DNA of 64,000 nucleotides, from assembly GCA_016712505.1 (NCBI GenBank), contig JADJQY010000008.1, positions 523,917 through 587,916 on the forward strand, written 5' to 3'. Each line of letters starts with the position of its first letter. The stretch's first letter is position 1. The position numbers and the translations under genes were made by a program. Below are positions 39,397-48,642 of the stretch, piece by piece. Origin of the DNA: Candidatus Eiseniibacteriota bacterium. Its GTDB lineage: Bacteria > Eisenbacteria > RBG-16-71-46 > CAIMUX01. The notes under the pieces are model-generated. The model searched no databases and had not been told where the DNA came from. It worked only from the letters and a program-made list of their open reading frames with translations.

Positions 39397-41166
39397 CTAG
39401 CGCGGCTGGCCGCCCCGGGCCAGGATCGCGCGTACCCGGGTGAGGTTGTTCCGGGCGTCGTCCCGCGAGGGGTCGAGCTCGAGGCAGGCCTCGTACGACT
39501 GAACGGCGAGCGACCAGCGGCCCTGGCGATCGTAGACGTAACCGAGGTTGAACCGCGCGTCGGGGTGGCGCGGCTCGATCGCGAGGGCGCGCACCAGCGA
39601 CTCCTCCGCGGCGACGAACTGGCCGGTGGCGGCGAGGTGCTGGCCGAGGTTGGCGTGCGCGACCCAGGAGGACGGATTCCGCGCGAGCACCGCCCGCCAG
39701 TAGGTCCCGTTGTTGTGGTAGTGGCGCGTCTGCAGCGGAGTGAGGACGAGGGAAGGAACGACCCACAGGAGGGGCAGCCAGGGCACGGCGCGACGGGCGG
39801 GAGTGAGGCGCGCCGCGACGGCAGAGGCGAGCCCGAAGAGTCCGAGCCAGAAGCCCCAGGCGGGCCAGTAGAGGAAGTGGTCGGCGATGAAGCTGTGATC
39901 CATGTAACCGAACGGGATCACCCCGGAGGTGGGAGGCAGGGCCAGCAGGTACTGACCGAATCCAAACACCGCCCAGTGTCCCCCGGAAAGCGGGGTGCCC
40001 TCCTTCCTGAGCCGGACCGATCGACGCCAGAGCAAGATCACGCCGAGGACCAGACCGCAGAGCGACAGTACGGCGATCGGGCGCACCTCGGCCGGCGCCC
40101 AGCGTGGATAGACGGGGGAGAGCGAAACGGGGACCAGCCAACGCAGCAGATTGTGCCACGCTCCCAAGCCCGCGATGGCGATCCGATCGAACAGCCCAAC
40201 GTCGCTCGCCACCGTGGGGCCGTGCTCGCGCACGACGGTGAGGGCTCCCATCAGGAGGGCCGGAATGAGGCAGAGCGCAGGCGCGGTCCAGCGGCTGCGG
40301 TGCTTGGGATCCGGGCGCCGATCCGGAACCGGTCGCCCGCCGGCTCGGGGAGTGGTTGATTGGGGCGTGATCGAACTCTCCCCGGGGACAGTTCCCGCCA
40401 GGCCGAGCCACTCCAGCCAGAAGAGGGTCAGCGGCAGGGTGACTGCGGTGGTCTTCGAGCAGAGAGCGGCGAGCAGCAAGGCGATCGTGCGCGCCGCGCG
40501 GCCTGCGCCGCCCAGGGAGCGCCAATCGAGATAGGAGAGCAGACCGGCGAAGGAGAAGATCGCCATCAAGAGGTTCTTCCGCTCGGCCAGCCAGGCGACG
40601 GTCGAGACCTGCGTTGGATGGAGCGCAAACAGCGCGGTCGCAGGAAGGGCGAGCGCGTCTCCCACTCCCAGTCGGCGGAGGAACCGCCAGCAGAGCCAGG
40701 TTGCCAGCAGATGCAGCAGCACCTGGTCGAGGTGGTAGCCGAGCGTCGCCTCGCCCCAGAGCCGCCGCTCCAGCCAGAAGCTGGTGAACACCAGGGGATA
40801 GACCTGTGGGGTCTCGAACCCGGTCCAGATCCGGGCCAACGCGTCGGGGGCGTCGTACCAGGGAAGGGTCACATACTCCGGATCGTCCCAGTTCAGCACC
40901 GAGGCACCGAGGGTCGGGAGATACACCAGGGCGGTGAGCGTGAGCAGCAGCGCAACCAGGAAGCGGCTCAAGCCCCCGCCTCCGAACGGGCCCCTATCTC
41001 CGAAGACGCCCCCGCCTCCGAAGAAGCCCCCTTCGCGCAAGAGCCCCCTGCCACGGTATCCACTGCCGCCGCCGATCGGGTCTGCGGCGGAGTCGCCACT
41101 CCGCGACGCCGGCTGTCCCGCCGTCGATCCGGACGCCGAGGATCCGCTACCGGATGAGGAGGACAC
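39397..41166 (-). CDS. polytopic membrane protein with C-terminal TPRs (TMTC-like), second copy
   Basis: A 589-residue protein that starts with about 65 residues of Ser/Gly-rich low complexity containing two FGGGG units, then about ten membrane helices, then two or three TPRs (ATGQFVAAEESLVRALAIEP, RHPDARFNLGYVYDRQG). Family marks are VLNWDDPEYVT after helix 1 and 'HPTQVSTVAWLAERKNLL' in the middle. It is a likely GT-C-type protein O-glycosyltransferase by family analogy. The start is GTG 41164-41166, which lies 20 nt inside the upstream CehA-type gene, so the two are coupled. It is a paralogue in architecture of the gene at 5784-7541. Confidence 0.8.
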   Translation of the reverse strand: MSSSSGSGSSASGSTAGQPASRSGDSAADPIGGGSGYRGRGLLREGGFFGGGGVFGDRGPFGGGGLSRFLVALLLTLTALVYLPTLGASVLNWDDPEYVTLPWYDAPDALARIWTGFETPQVYPLVFTSFWLERRLWGEATLGYHLDQVLLHLLATWLCWRFLRRLGVGDALALPATALFALHPTQVSTVAWLAERKNLLMAIFSFAGLLSYLDWRSLGGAGRAARTIALLLAALCSKTTAVTLPLTLFWLEWLGLAGTVPGESSITPQSTTPRAGGRPVPDRRPDPKHRSRWTAPALCLIPALLMGALTVVREHGPTVASDVGLFDRIAIAGLGAWHNLLRWLVPVSLSPVYPRWAPAEVRPIAVLSLCGLVLGVILLWRRSVRLRKEGTPLSGGHWAVFGFGQYLLALPPTSGVIPFGYMDHSFIADHFLYWPAWGFWLGLFGLASAVAARLTPARRAVPWLPLLWVVPSLVLTPLQTRHYHNNGTYWRAVLARNPSSWVAHANLGQHLAATGQFVAAEESLVRALAIEPRHPDARFNLGYVYDRQGRWSLAVQSYEACLELDPSRDDARNNLTRVRAILARGGQPR

Positions 41167-43357
41167 GCTGTCGGATCACGTCAGCTCCTGAGCCGTGTCT
41201 GGGGGCGAGACGAATGAAGTACGAGCCACTCGGCATGCGCCTCCCTTGGTCGTCCCGCGTACGCCAGACGTACACGCCGTCGGGTCGTCGCAGGATCGCG
41301 GAGGGGCCGCCGGACTGGTCCAGCGCGGCCACGCGTCGACCGTCGACCGACAGTACATCGATCGTCCAGTCGTCGTCGAGCGGTCGCGAGGGGCGGATGC
41401 CGATGTCGGTGCCGGAGGGGTTCGGCCAGATCCAGGCGGTGACCCGCTCGTGCCCCGCGCCACTGGGAAGGTCGGCGTCGGGCGTATCGACCGGGTTGGT
41501 GCGCCAGATGAACCGACGCTTCGTCGGCGTGCTCATGGTGGTCAGGTTGCCGTAGTCGATCGCCTTGACCCGCCACCAGTAGGTCCGGTTCGGTATCAGC
41601 AGGGGATCGCTCACCACGAGCTCGCTCTCGTCGACCAGCGGCTGCGAGATCCCGGTGATGAAGAGGCTATCGGAAGCGATGGTGAGCTGGTAGCGGACCC
41701 GATCGCCGGCTTCCGGATCGATCGCGTCGGTCCAGTCGAAGTGGATCGGTCCGCCGACCGCGACGGTGTCCCCCTCGCTCGGGCTCAAGAGTGAGAACGA
41801 TCCCGGCGGGAAATGGAAGTGGTTGCGATAGACCGAGCGGGCATCGTCGAGCCGCTGAAACACATGGAGTCGATCGTCCTCGTTGACCCAGCCGCCGCGC
41901 ATCTCGACGAAGAGCATCAGGTCGTCGATCCAGCGCCTGAAGTATCCCGCATCCACGGTGCTCTGTTGAGGGGTCGAATCGACGTACACATAGACCGGAG
42001 AGCTGTGGGCGAAGAGCTGGTTGTTGACCGCGGTCTGGTGAGCGGTCATCCCGTCGATCCGGACCGCGATCCAGGAACTCCCGAGGATCTGTACCGTGGT
42101 GTCGACCACCTGGTCGGTCCCGTTGCTGCTCTGCGAGAGCGGGATCGTCTGGACGATCTCTCCATTCCGGATGATCTTGGCCGAGCCGACCCCGAGGAGC
42201 GAGACCACACGGAAGTGGACCGACACCACGCCGCTCGGACCGGTCATGTTGATCATCGAGCCGGCTTCCTGACCGTCGACCATGAAGTCGAGCAGCAGCG
42301 GGTAGTTCGTGACGAACGACTTCCCCTGGCGCAGGTTCTGCACGAAAGCACTCGGGTCGTTCACCATCCCCGGTTGCTTCACGTAGGTGCGGAATCCCCC
42401 GGCCGGGCGCATGAAGTAGCTGTTGATCCGGCAGTCGGTGCCGGCGCTGGCCGGGATGCGGAAGCCGCAGTTGAGCAGCCGGTACCAGTCGGCGACCTGC
42501 ACATCGCCGGCGTTCCCGTAGCTCACGATGTCGTAGGAATCGAGCGCGCCGAGCGCCGCCATGACCGGGATCTCCCGCCCCAGTCCCCAGGCCGGCCAAC
42601 CGCCGTCATCGAAGAAGCCCGCCCCGTTGATCGGATGACAGAGGGACATCGCCTCGTCCGGTTGCGGCGCCCACTCCTCGCGCAAGTCGGTGAGCATCGG
42701 ATAGGCCGCCTCGGGGGGGGTGCAGCACCCGAGGGAGAGGTTGTCCTTCAATCCGAGAAGAGCGACGTGGCCGAAGGCCTGATTTCGATGTTCGGTGGCG
42801 TAGTAGGTCACACAGTTGGGAGTGCTGGTCGGATCCGGGCCGCCGATGAAGTAGCGGCCGTTGTCCAGCAGCCAGGTCAGGTTGAGGTCCTCGGCCGCGC
42901 AGATCCGGTGCGCCTCCGCCGGGTCGACGTGGTAGTCCAGAGGCTGGTGGTAGGTATGGACGTGGTTGTCGCCGCTGAACCACCCGAGGGAGGCCATGTC
43001 GATCTCACGCGGCATGGTGACCGTCAAGGTGTCGTCCGCGCTGAGATTGAGCGTGAAGCGGCGCGGGCGATGTTCGAAGCCGTGGCCGATGGTCACGGTG
43101 GTCGCACCGGTCGGGAGGCTCATCACCGCGTCCCCGGCGGTATAGAAGTAGGCCCGCATGTGATCGCCGCCGTAGTAGGACATGGCCAGCGAGTCGGCCG
43201 CGGGTGGGTACGACGCACCGGTGCCGTCGATGACGTGGACGCGCGCATGGAGCGGCTGGGCGTTCGCGTCCCGCACCTGCAAGGTCAACAGGTGGGCCTC
43301 GGCGACGTTCGCCACGACCAAACACAGCGCCGCGCCGATGATCGATCTGTGGAGCAT
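41147..43357 (-). CDS. secreted CehA/McbA-type metallohydrolase with FlgD-like tail
   Basis: A 736-residue exported protein. The signal peptide (ALCLVVANVAEA) is followed by an Ig-like region and then a PHP-type domain with the metal-binding start LGWFSGDNHVHTYHQP and later CHPINGAG and 'PASAGTDCRINS', as in the CehA/McbA family that includes carbaryl hydrolase and microcin-processing proteins. After ~residue 510 come a fibronectin-like strand set (YRTYWWRVKAID type) and a FlgD-Ig tail with 'PDGVYVWRTRDDQGRRMPSG' and the final RQRVLLIR. The substrate is unknown. The start ATG 43355-43357 gives the signal peptide. Confidence 0.82.
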   Translation of the reverse strand: MLHRSIIGAALCLVVANVAEAHLLTLQVRDANAQPLHARVHVIDGTGASYPPAADSLAMSYYGGDHMRAYFYTAGDAVMSLPTGATTVTIGHGFEHRPRRFTLNLSADDTLTVTMPREIDMASLGWFSGDNHVHTYHQPLDYHVDPAEAHRICAAEDLNLTWLLDNGRYFIGGPDPTSTPNCVTYYATEHRNQAFGHVALLGLKDNLSLGCCTPPEAAYPMLTDLREEWAPQPDEAMSLCHPINGAGFFDDGGWPAWGLGREIPVMAALGALDSYDIVSYGNAGDVQVADWYRLLNCGFRIPASAGTDCRINSYFMRPAGGFRTYVKQPGMVNDPSAFVQNLRQGKSFVTNYPLLLDFMVDGQEAGSMINMTGPSGVVSVHFRVVSLLGVGSAKIIRNGEIVQTIPLSQSSNGTDQVVDTTVQILGSSWIAVRIDGMTAHQTAVNNQLFAHSSPVYVYVDSTPQQSTVDAGYFRRWIDDLMLFVEMRGGWVNEDDRLHVFQRLDDARSVYRNHFHFPPGSFSLLSPSEGDTVAVGGPIHFDWTDAIDPEAGDRVRYQLTIASDSLFITGISQPLVDESELVVSDPLLIPNRTYWWRVKAIDYGNLTTMSTPTKRRFIWRTNPVDTPDADLPSGAGHERVTAWIWPNPSGTDIGIRPSRPLDDDWTIDVLSVDGRRVAALDQSGGPSAILRRPDGVYVWRTRDDQGRRMPSGSYFIRLAPRHGSGADVIRQRVLLIR

Positions 43358-43410
43358 GGGAGAGCCCTCAGGTCGGTGTTTCAGCTGTTTTGGCGGAGGG
43401 GGGCCCGAAA

Positions 43411-43416
43411 AGTATA
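43411..43416 (-). promoter_or_regulatory. -10 box upstream of the CehA-type gene
   Basis: On the minus strand the hexamer is TATACT (AGTATA on the plus strand), 54 nt before the start codon. A TGTCGC sequence 18 nt further upstream is a weak -35. The rest of the 198-nt gap (43358-43555) shows nothing else I can name. Confidence 0.4.
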
Positions 43417-43555
43417 CGCCAGGCTAGTAGCTGGGCGACAACGGTGAAATCGTGTGGCTAATGGCGACTGCGATCACCGGGCTCAACACGGGCCAACCGG
43501 GACATCTTGCACCGCGTCGTCCCGGCCCAGTGCGAGCCCGGGGGGATCGCCGAAC

Positions 43556-44737
43556 TCAGGCCCCGGATCCGCCGGGAGTTCCGACCGTCGCTTCGGGCGT
43601 CTCGGCCGCCACCGGTGCCCAGGGATGGACCCGGTTATGGATCCGCTGATTCTCCAGGGCCCGGTTGCAGGTGGTGAAGCACTCCTTGCAGATCTGCCGC
43701 CGGACCTTCGGCAACTCGAGCGACTTCTTCCGGAAGAGGTTGTAGAGCGCGCCGTTCCAGATCTCGACGAAGCTCTGGTCGAAGACGTTGCCGAGCTTCT
43801 CTTCCTCGCAGTAGCAGCAGGGAACGACCACGCCGTCCGGCCCGATCACGCAGAACATCCACCCTTCATAGCAGGGGAGTTTCATCTGGAGCGGGTTCTT
43901 CTGGGATGTGGTGGTGTGCACCGCGCGTCGCGCCAGGTCGTCGTGGAAGCTCCGGAGGTTGTGTCCGATCGTCGCGCGGTCGAGTTCCGCCGCGAGCGGG
44001 GCGATCTGTGCCTGGACCCGGCGCACCTCGGCGTCGTCGAGTTGCAGGTGACGGGACTCCCGGAGTTCGCCCATGACATAGAACTGCACTTCGTCTACGC
44101 CCAATTGGGTGCAGATCCGCACCATCCCTTCGAAGGTCTCGAAATTCTCCTTCGATACGACGTGGGTGATGCGTACCCACGGGTTTTTCCCCCCTCGGTT
44201 CCTGCGCTCGGTGAGCACCGTTTCGAGGAACTGCGTCGCCTTCTCCCACAGGTCCCGCTTGTTCGAGGCGAGGTAGGCCTCACGCGTGCCGGAGTTGAGC
44301 GACACCGAGAGGCGGTCGAGTTCCACCTCGACCAGGGTCCGGGCCAGATCCGGCTTGGCCAGCGTGGCATTGGTGACCAGGGCGCAGCCGATCCCCGCCC
44401 CCTTGATCGCGCGCACGATCTCGGTCAACTGCGGGTGGGCGATCGGATCCCCCTTGCCCGAGAGCTCGACCAGGTCGGTCCCCACCTCGGCCAGCTCCTT
44501 GGCCAGCCGCTGGATCGTCTCCAGGTTCATGGTCATCCGTCCGCCGACGTACTCGCGGGTCTTGGTGATCGGCGCCGCCAGGAGCGCACCGTGCGATTCG
44601 CAGAAGGAGCAGCGGAGGTTGCAATGGTGGGTCGTTTCGAGGCTCACCACCTGGGGGCCGACCAGCGCCTTGCCCAGGGCAACCCCGAGCATCCGGCGGA
44701 ATCGTCGACCGCGGGTGCCGTACTGAAAACGGTCCAT
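43556..44737 (-). CDS. radical SAM/SPASM domain protein
   Basis: A 393-residue enzyme. The 4Fe-4S/SAM motif is CNLRCSFC (CX3CX2C) about 40 residues from the N-terminus, followed by a TIM-barrel pattern (GDPIAHPQL as the SAM-binding strand turn, ALVTNATL, DRLSVSLNSG). The C-terminal SPASM region has Cys clusters in CYEGWMFC, VVPCCYCEEEKLGN and CKECFTTC, so it likely carries one or two auxiliary clusters. SPASM proteins modify peptides, sugars or nucleotides; no precursor peptide is seen next to it. The start ATG 44735-44737 has AGAGG upstream. It is alone in its transcription unit. Confidence 0.85.
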   Translation of the reverse strand: MDRFQYGTRGRRFRRMLGVALGKALVGPQVVSLETTHHCNLRCSFCESHGALLAAPITKTREYVGGRMTMNLETIQRLAKELAEVGTDLVELSGKGDPIAHPQLTEIVRAIKGAGIGCALVTNATLAKPDLARTLVEVELDRLSVSLNSGTREAYLASNKRDLWEKATQFLETVLTERRNRGGKNPWVRITHVVSKENFETFEGMVRICTQLGVDEVQFYVMGELRESRHLQLDDAEVRRVQAQIAPLAAELDRATIGHNLRSFHDDLARRAVHTTTSQKNPLQMKLPCYEGWMFCVIGPDGVVVPCCYCEEEKLGNVFDQSFVEIWNGALYNLFRKKSLELPKVRRQICKECFTTCNRALENQRIHNRVHPWAPVAAETPEATVGTPGGSGA

Positions 44738-44911
44738 TGAGATCCTCTCCCCATCCACGACGGGTCGGGCTGGTGTCACGATGCAGGTCGGATACAGGAC
44801 CACAAAGCGTAACCAGCCGCGCGAAGGTCGTCAATGCGCGAGCCGCCCCGATGGGGATCCGAACGAGGTCTGCTCGAATGAGAGCGCCGGATTGGGGGGC
44901 GGATTGAAGAA

Positions 44912-44997
44912 TGGTGCGGAAGGAGGGAGTCGAACCCTCACGAGGTAACCCTCACTGGCACCTGAAGCCAGCGCGTCTGCCATTCCGCCACTTCCGC
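44912..44997 (-). tRNA. tRNA-Leu (CAG)
   Basis: An 86-nt class II tRNA with a long variable arm. Acceptor GCGGAAG pairs with CTTCCGC, and the CCA is encoded (TGG at 44912-44914 on the plus strand). The anticodon stem CTGGC/GCCAG holds loop TTCAGGT, giving CAG. The T-arm GGGTTCGACTCCC is canonical. Confidence 0.95.
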
Positions 44998-45146
44998 ACG
45001 CGGAGCCGGCATACTAGGCGGGCGGTCGGGCGAGTGTCAACGGGCGATCGCGACTTCACCCAAGCGGATCCGGCGCGGCCGTCCGTCGCAGAGCGCCCCG
45101 CGATCCTGATTGCGCCTCTTTCCCGCCATCTGCTAAGCCTTCACGG

Positions 45147-45620
45147 GTGAAAGACGACTCCGAACACGGCGACCGCCTCCTCCTCGCCAACCGCAAAGCC
45201 CGGCACGAATACGAGGTCATCGACAAGGTCGAGGCGGGACTCGTGCTGCTCGGAACGGAGATCAAGAGCATCCGCGACCACCGGGTGAACATGGGGGATG
45301 CCTACGCCACGATCGAGAATGACGAGGCCTGGCTCCTCCAGCTTCACATCAGCCCGTACCCGCAAGCCCATCAGTTCAATCACGATCCCCTGCGGAAGCG
45401 GAAGCTGCTCCTGCACAAGAACGAGATCCGGCGGCTCCGGACGAAGGTGCTCGAGCAGGGGTTGACCATCATCCCGCTCGACCTCCACATGAAGGACAAC
45501 CGGGTCAAGGTGCTGCTGGGCGTCTGCCGAGGGAAGAAGCTGCACGACAAGCGGGCGACGGCCGCGGAGAGGACCGCCTCCCGCGAGATCGACCGCGCCC
45601 GACGGGGCCGCTACGAATGA
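45147..45620 (+). CDS. smpB: SsrA-binding protein SmpB
   Basis: A 157-residue RNA-binding protein that delivers tmRNA to stalled ribosomes (trans-translation). Conserved blocks are LLANRKARHEYEV, 'AGLVLLGTEIKSIRDHRVN', 'AYATIENDEAWLLQLHISPY', the central RKLLLHKNEI, and the basic tail 'CRGKKLHDKRATAAERTASR', which is needed for function in the decoding centre. The start is GTG 45147. Its tmRNA partner is encoded 6.1 kb downstream at 51686. The stop overlaps the next ATG by 4 nt. Confidence 0.97.
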   Translation: MKDDSEHGDRLLLANRKARHEYEVIDKVEAGLVLLGTEIKSIRDHRVNMGDAYATIENDEAWLLQLHISPYPQAHQFNHDPLRKRKLLLHKNEIRRLRTKVLEQGLTIIPLDLHMKDNRVKVLLGVCRGKKLHDKRATAAERTASREIDRARRGRYE

Positions 45621-47173
45621 CGCGCCTCGCGCCACTCGCTGCCCTGATTCTTCTCCTCTCCTGGCTGTTGCCGCCCTCCCCGGTCGAGGGGCAGGGGCGC
45701 CGGACGCCCGCGTCCCTGCGCGGCATCGACTCCCTCAGGGTCAGCTACCAGGACGGACGGCCCGGATTCGCCGTGCCGTTGGTGCAGAAGGACGAGGGAA
45801 CCTACGTCGACCTGGCCGACTGGGCCCGGGTCCTTGGTGAGGGGTACACCTGGGATCCGGAGAACTACCGCGGCGGGTTCAGCCTCGACTCGCTCAGCGT
45901 GGGATTCGTACTCGACTCGCCGCTCTTCTGGAGCGGTGGACGTGTGGCCCAGGCCGAGGCGCCGGTGCGCTACGAGGAGGAGCGGGTACGAATTCCGGTC
46001 GCCGCCATCGACACGGTCGTGCTCCCTCGCCTTCGCGATCGGATCCGCTGGGACCGCAGCACCGGGAGACTCGAGTTCCTGAGTTCCGGCCCCTGGCTCG
46101 AGACGGTGGATGTCCGGCTCTCCTCCGGACGGCTGGTGATCTCGGTCGGCCCCCTCGATCAGCAGCAGCATCGCGTGCGGTGGGACCCATCAGGGACGCT
46201 CGCCATCGAGGTGGAGGGGGTGCGCCTCGCGCCCGGTTTCCAGGCGCCGACCGGGCGGATCGACAACCTCGGTCGCGTTCGCGTGTTGCCCCATCCGGCC
46301 GGAGTCTCGGTGCAGGTCGCGCTCGATCCCGGGTGGGTCGGCCTGCGCGCGCGCCGCTCACAGGCGGAGAAGGTGCTGAATTGCGAACTCACCCGGAGTC
46401 GGCGCGATCTCGAAGGACTCGGCTTCGAGCCGCTCGACACCTATCCGCCGGCCCGTTCCCGGCAACGACTCGGGCAGCCGCGTCGCATCCTCCTCGAGGT
46501 GGGGAACGGGGGCGACGCGAACGGCGCACAGTACCTGCAAAACCTCGCCGCGGAGATCGAGACCGCGCTCACCCAGGACTTCGGACATGAGGTGATGCGC
46601 ATTGCCGATCGAGAGGCCGAGGGACGGGGCAGCTCACCGAAGAACCGCCCGGAGATCCCGGCCTTGCCCGAGGCCGACTGCTGGCTCGGGCTCCGCCTCG
46701 AACGCTACCCCTCGACCGACGAGGCGGCCTTCGTCATGGTCTGCCCCGCCCCGCCGCGCTTCTGGGACAACCTCGACGCGATGGAAGGGGTACGGGCCGA
46801 GCAGTCGGATAGCGAGGTGCGCGAGTCGGAACGAAGTCTGCCGCAATACACCCAGATCACCCCGCTGACCGGTGTGCGTCCTGCCCCGTGGGGGCAAGCC
46901 GCGCGCGAGTATCAGGGTGCCTCGGTCTCCCTGGCCCAGACGCTCGCAGATCACCTCGGGGTGGAGATGAGTACCCGTCGCCTCAGGGTGATCAGCCGGC
47001 CGGCCCGGATCTTCCGCGGGATGAACATGCCGGCCGTGCTGGTCTATCCGCTCTCCTCCGGCGATGCCGCCGGCGCGCGAGAACTGTCCCAGTCGGAGAT
47101 GCTGAGCCGCACCGCGCGCAGCATCGCCTTTGGACTCGATGAGTACCTTCTGGCTCATCCCGGAGAGCCGTGA
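45617..47173 (+). CDS. exported amidase_3-like protein, probably catalytically inactive
   Basis: A 518-residue exported protein (signal peptide ALILLLSWLLPPSPVEG). The N-terminal half has copper-amine-oxidase-like and AMIN-like beta domains (PVRYEEERVRIPVAAID, 'VRLSSGRLVISVGPL'). The C-terminal 210 residues resemble N-acetylmuramoyl-L-alanine amidase (amidase_3): ILLEVGNGGD, then 'ARIFRGMNMPAVLVYPLSS' and LSRTARSIAFGLDEYL. However, the zinc ligands expected after the first strand (HxGxxxG) and the second His are missing (NGGDANGAQ instead), so it may bind rather than cut peptidoglycan. It overlaps smpB (ATGA) and gerMN (GTGA). Confidence 0.75.
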   Translation: MTRLAPLAALILLLSWLLPPSPVEGQGRRTPASLRGIDSLRVSYQDGRPGFAVPLVQKDEGTYVDLADWARVLGEGYTWDPENYRGGFSLDSLSVGFVLDSPLFWSGGRVAQAEAPVRYEEERVRIPVAAIDTVVLPRLRDRIRWDRSTGRLEFLSSGPWLETVDVRLSSGRLVISVGPLDQQQHRVRWDPSGTLAIEVEGVRLAPGFQAPTGRIDNLGRVRVLPHPAGVSVQVALDPGWVGLRARRSQAEKVLNCELTRSRRDLEGLGFEPLDTYPPARSRQRLGQPRRILLEVGNGGDANGAQYLQNLAAEIETALTQDFGHEVMRIADREAEGRGSSPKNRPEIPALPEADCWLGLRLERYPSTDEAAFVMVCPAPPRFWDNLDAMEGVRAEQSDSEVRESERSLPQYTQITPLTGVRPAPWGQAAREYQGASVSLAQTLADHLGVEMSTRRLRVISRPARIFRGMNMPAVLVYPLSSGDAAGARELSQSEMLSRTARSIAFGLDEYLLAHPGEP

Positions 47174-47727
47174 GCATGCAGCGGATCTTCTTCATCCTCG
47201 GGGCGCTGCTCCTGGTGCTGGTCGGCGCGCTCTACTTCCTGGGACGTGGCCGGATCGAGTCCTCGGCGGCGAAGCCGCGTCCCCGGGTTCTCGAGCGGAC
47301 AACCCAGATCGAGACTCTGACCCTCTACTTCGGGGACTCCAAGCGGATCGGTTTCGTCTCCGAGGCGCGCTCCTCCGCCACCGGATCGAATCTCGAGGCC
47401 AGGGCGCGCGCGGTCATTCGTGAGCTGGCCCAGGGACCGCTCGAGTCGGGACTGCCGGTGCTGCCCGCGGGGGCCCGGCTGGAGCACGCGTTCCTCGACC
47501 GCTGGGGGATCGCCTACCTCGACTTCGATCGTGGAATCCTCTCCGAGCGAAAGCTGGATGGTCAGGAGTGGTTGATGGTCGGCTCGATCGTGCGCTCGAT
47601 CTGCGTGAACTTCCCCGAGGTCCGCGCCGTCCGCTTCATGGTGGCGGGGGAGATGGTCACCAGTCTGTCTGGATATGTCGACCTGGAAGAGCCGCTGACC
47701 GCGGCCGACTTCGCCCTCGCGCCCTAG
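47170..47727 (+). CDS. GerMN domain membrane protein
   Basis: A 185-residue protein with one N-terminal membrane anchor (FFILGALLLVLVGALYFLG) and an extracytoplasmic GerMN domain (TLYFGDSKRIGFVSEAR, RAVIRELAQGP, 'LEHAFLDRWGIAYLDF'). GerMN domains occur in spore germination protein GerM and in many cell-envelope proteins; here it sits between an amidase-like gene and murI, suggesting a peptidoglycan role. The start GTG 47170 overlaps the previous stop, and ATG 47176 is a possible alternative. Confidence 0.85.
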   Translation: MSMQRIFFILGALLLVLVGALYFLGRGRIESSAAKPRPRVLERTTQIETLTLYFGDSKRIGFVSEARSSATGSNLEARARAVIRELAQGPLESGLPVLPAGARLEHAFLDRWGIAYLDFDRGILSERKLDGQEWLMVGSIVRSICVNFPEVRAVRFMVAGEMVTSLSGYVDLEEPLTAADFALAP

Positions 47728-47738
47728 TTCCGTCCGGG

Positions 47739-47769
47739 CTGGGCGGAGGTCTGCTCGACCTCCGCCCAG
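47739..47769 (+). other. strong hairpin between gerMN and murI
   Basis: CTGGGCGGAGGT (47739-47750) pairs perfectly with ACCTCCGCCCAG (47758-47769), and one more C-G pair closes a 5-nt loop. No U-run follows, so it is not a standard terminator; it may be a processing or stability element within the operon. Confidence 0.6.
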
Positions 47770-47809
47770 TGCGGTCCGAGTGTCCTGGTCCACCCTTCGT
47801 GGAGATCTC

Positions 47810-48642
47810 ATGCACGACCAGAAGCGCGATCGCCCGATCGGCGTCTTCGACTCCGGAATTGGCGGCTTGACCGTGGTGCGGCAGTTGCTCTCGTTTCTTC
47901 CCGACGAGGACATCGTCTACTTCGGGGACACGGCACGCGTGCCCTACGGAACCAAGTCACCCGAAACGGTCACTCGGTTCACCCGGGAGGCGGCCCGCTT
48001 CCTGGCCCACCGCGGGGTGAAGTGCCTCGTCTTGGCCTGCAACACCGCGAGCGCCCTCGCCCTCCCGGCCTTGCGCGAGGACTTCGAGTTACCGATGGCC
48101 GGGGTGATCCTGCCTGGGGCGCGCGCCGCGGTCCGCGCCACGCGGAACCGGCGCATCGGGGTGATCGGCACGGTCGCCACGGTGCGCTCGGGTGCCTACG
48201 AGGCGGCGATTCGCGAACTCGACCCCGCGATCGAGGTGCGGGCCGCCGCCTGCCCGCTCTTCGTGCCCCTGGCCGAGGAAGGCTGGATCGAGGGGGAGGT
48301 GGTCGAGCAGGCCGCGCGCATCTATCTCGCTCCGTTGCTCGCTTCCGGCGTCGATACCCTCATCCTCGGCTGCACCCACTACCCTCTCCTCAAGACGGCG
48401 ATCGCGCGGATCGCCGGGCCCGAGGTCACCCTGATCGATACCGCAGAGGAGACGGTGCGCGAGGTCGAGGCTATGTTGCGCAGTGAGGGACTCAGGCGCG
48501 ATGCGCGCGCCGAGGGACATCACCGCTTTTCGTCAGCGACGTGCCGGCCCAGTTCAGTGAGGTTGGGGCCCGCTTTCTCGGGCGCCCCCTTTCCTCGGTC
48601 GAGTGGGTGCGGCAGGAGGATCTTCCCTGGTATGAACGATAG
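47810..48642 (+). CDS. murI: glutamate racemase (frame broken near the 3' end)
   Basis: Converts L- to D-glutamate for peptidoglycan. Both catalytic Cys sites are present (VLACNTASA and LGCTHYPLL), as is the start FDSGIGGLTVVR and GDTARVPYGTKSPE. ATG 47810 has GGAGA upstream. The annotated frame leaves the family after HHRF: the expected ending (FVSDVPAQF...LPWYER, stop at 48640-48642) continues in another frame. One extra T in the TTTT run at 48527-48530 would restore it. Read literally, the frame instead runs on into rph, giving a false 537-residue MurI-RNase PH fusion. Because the gene is normally essential, a sequencing error is the simplest explanation. Confidence 0.88.
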
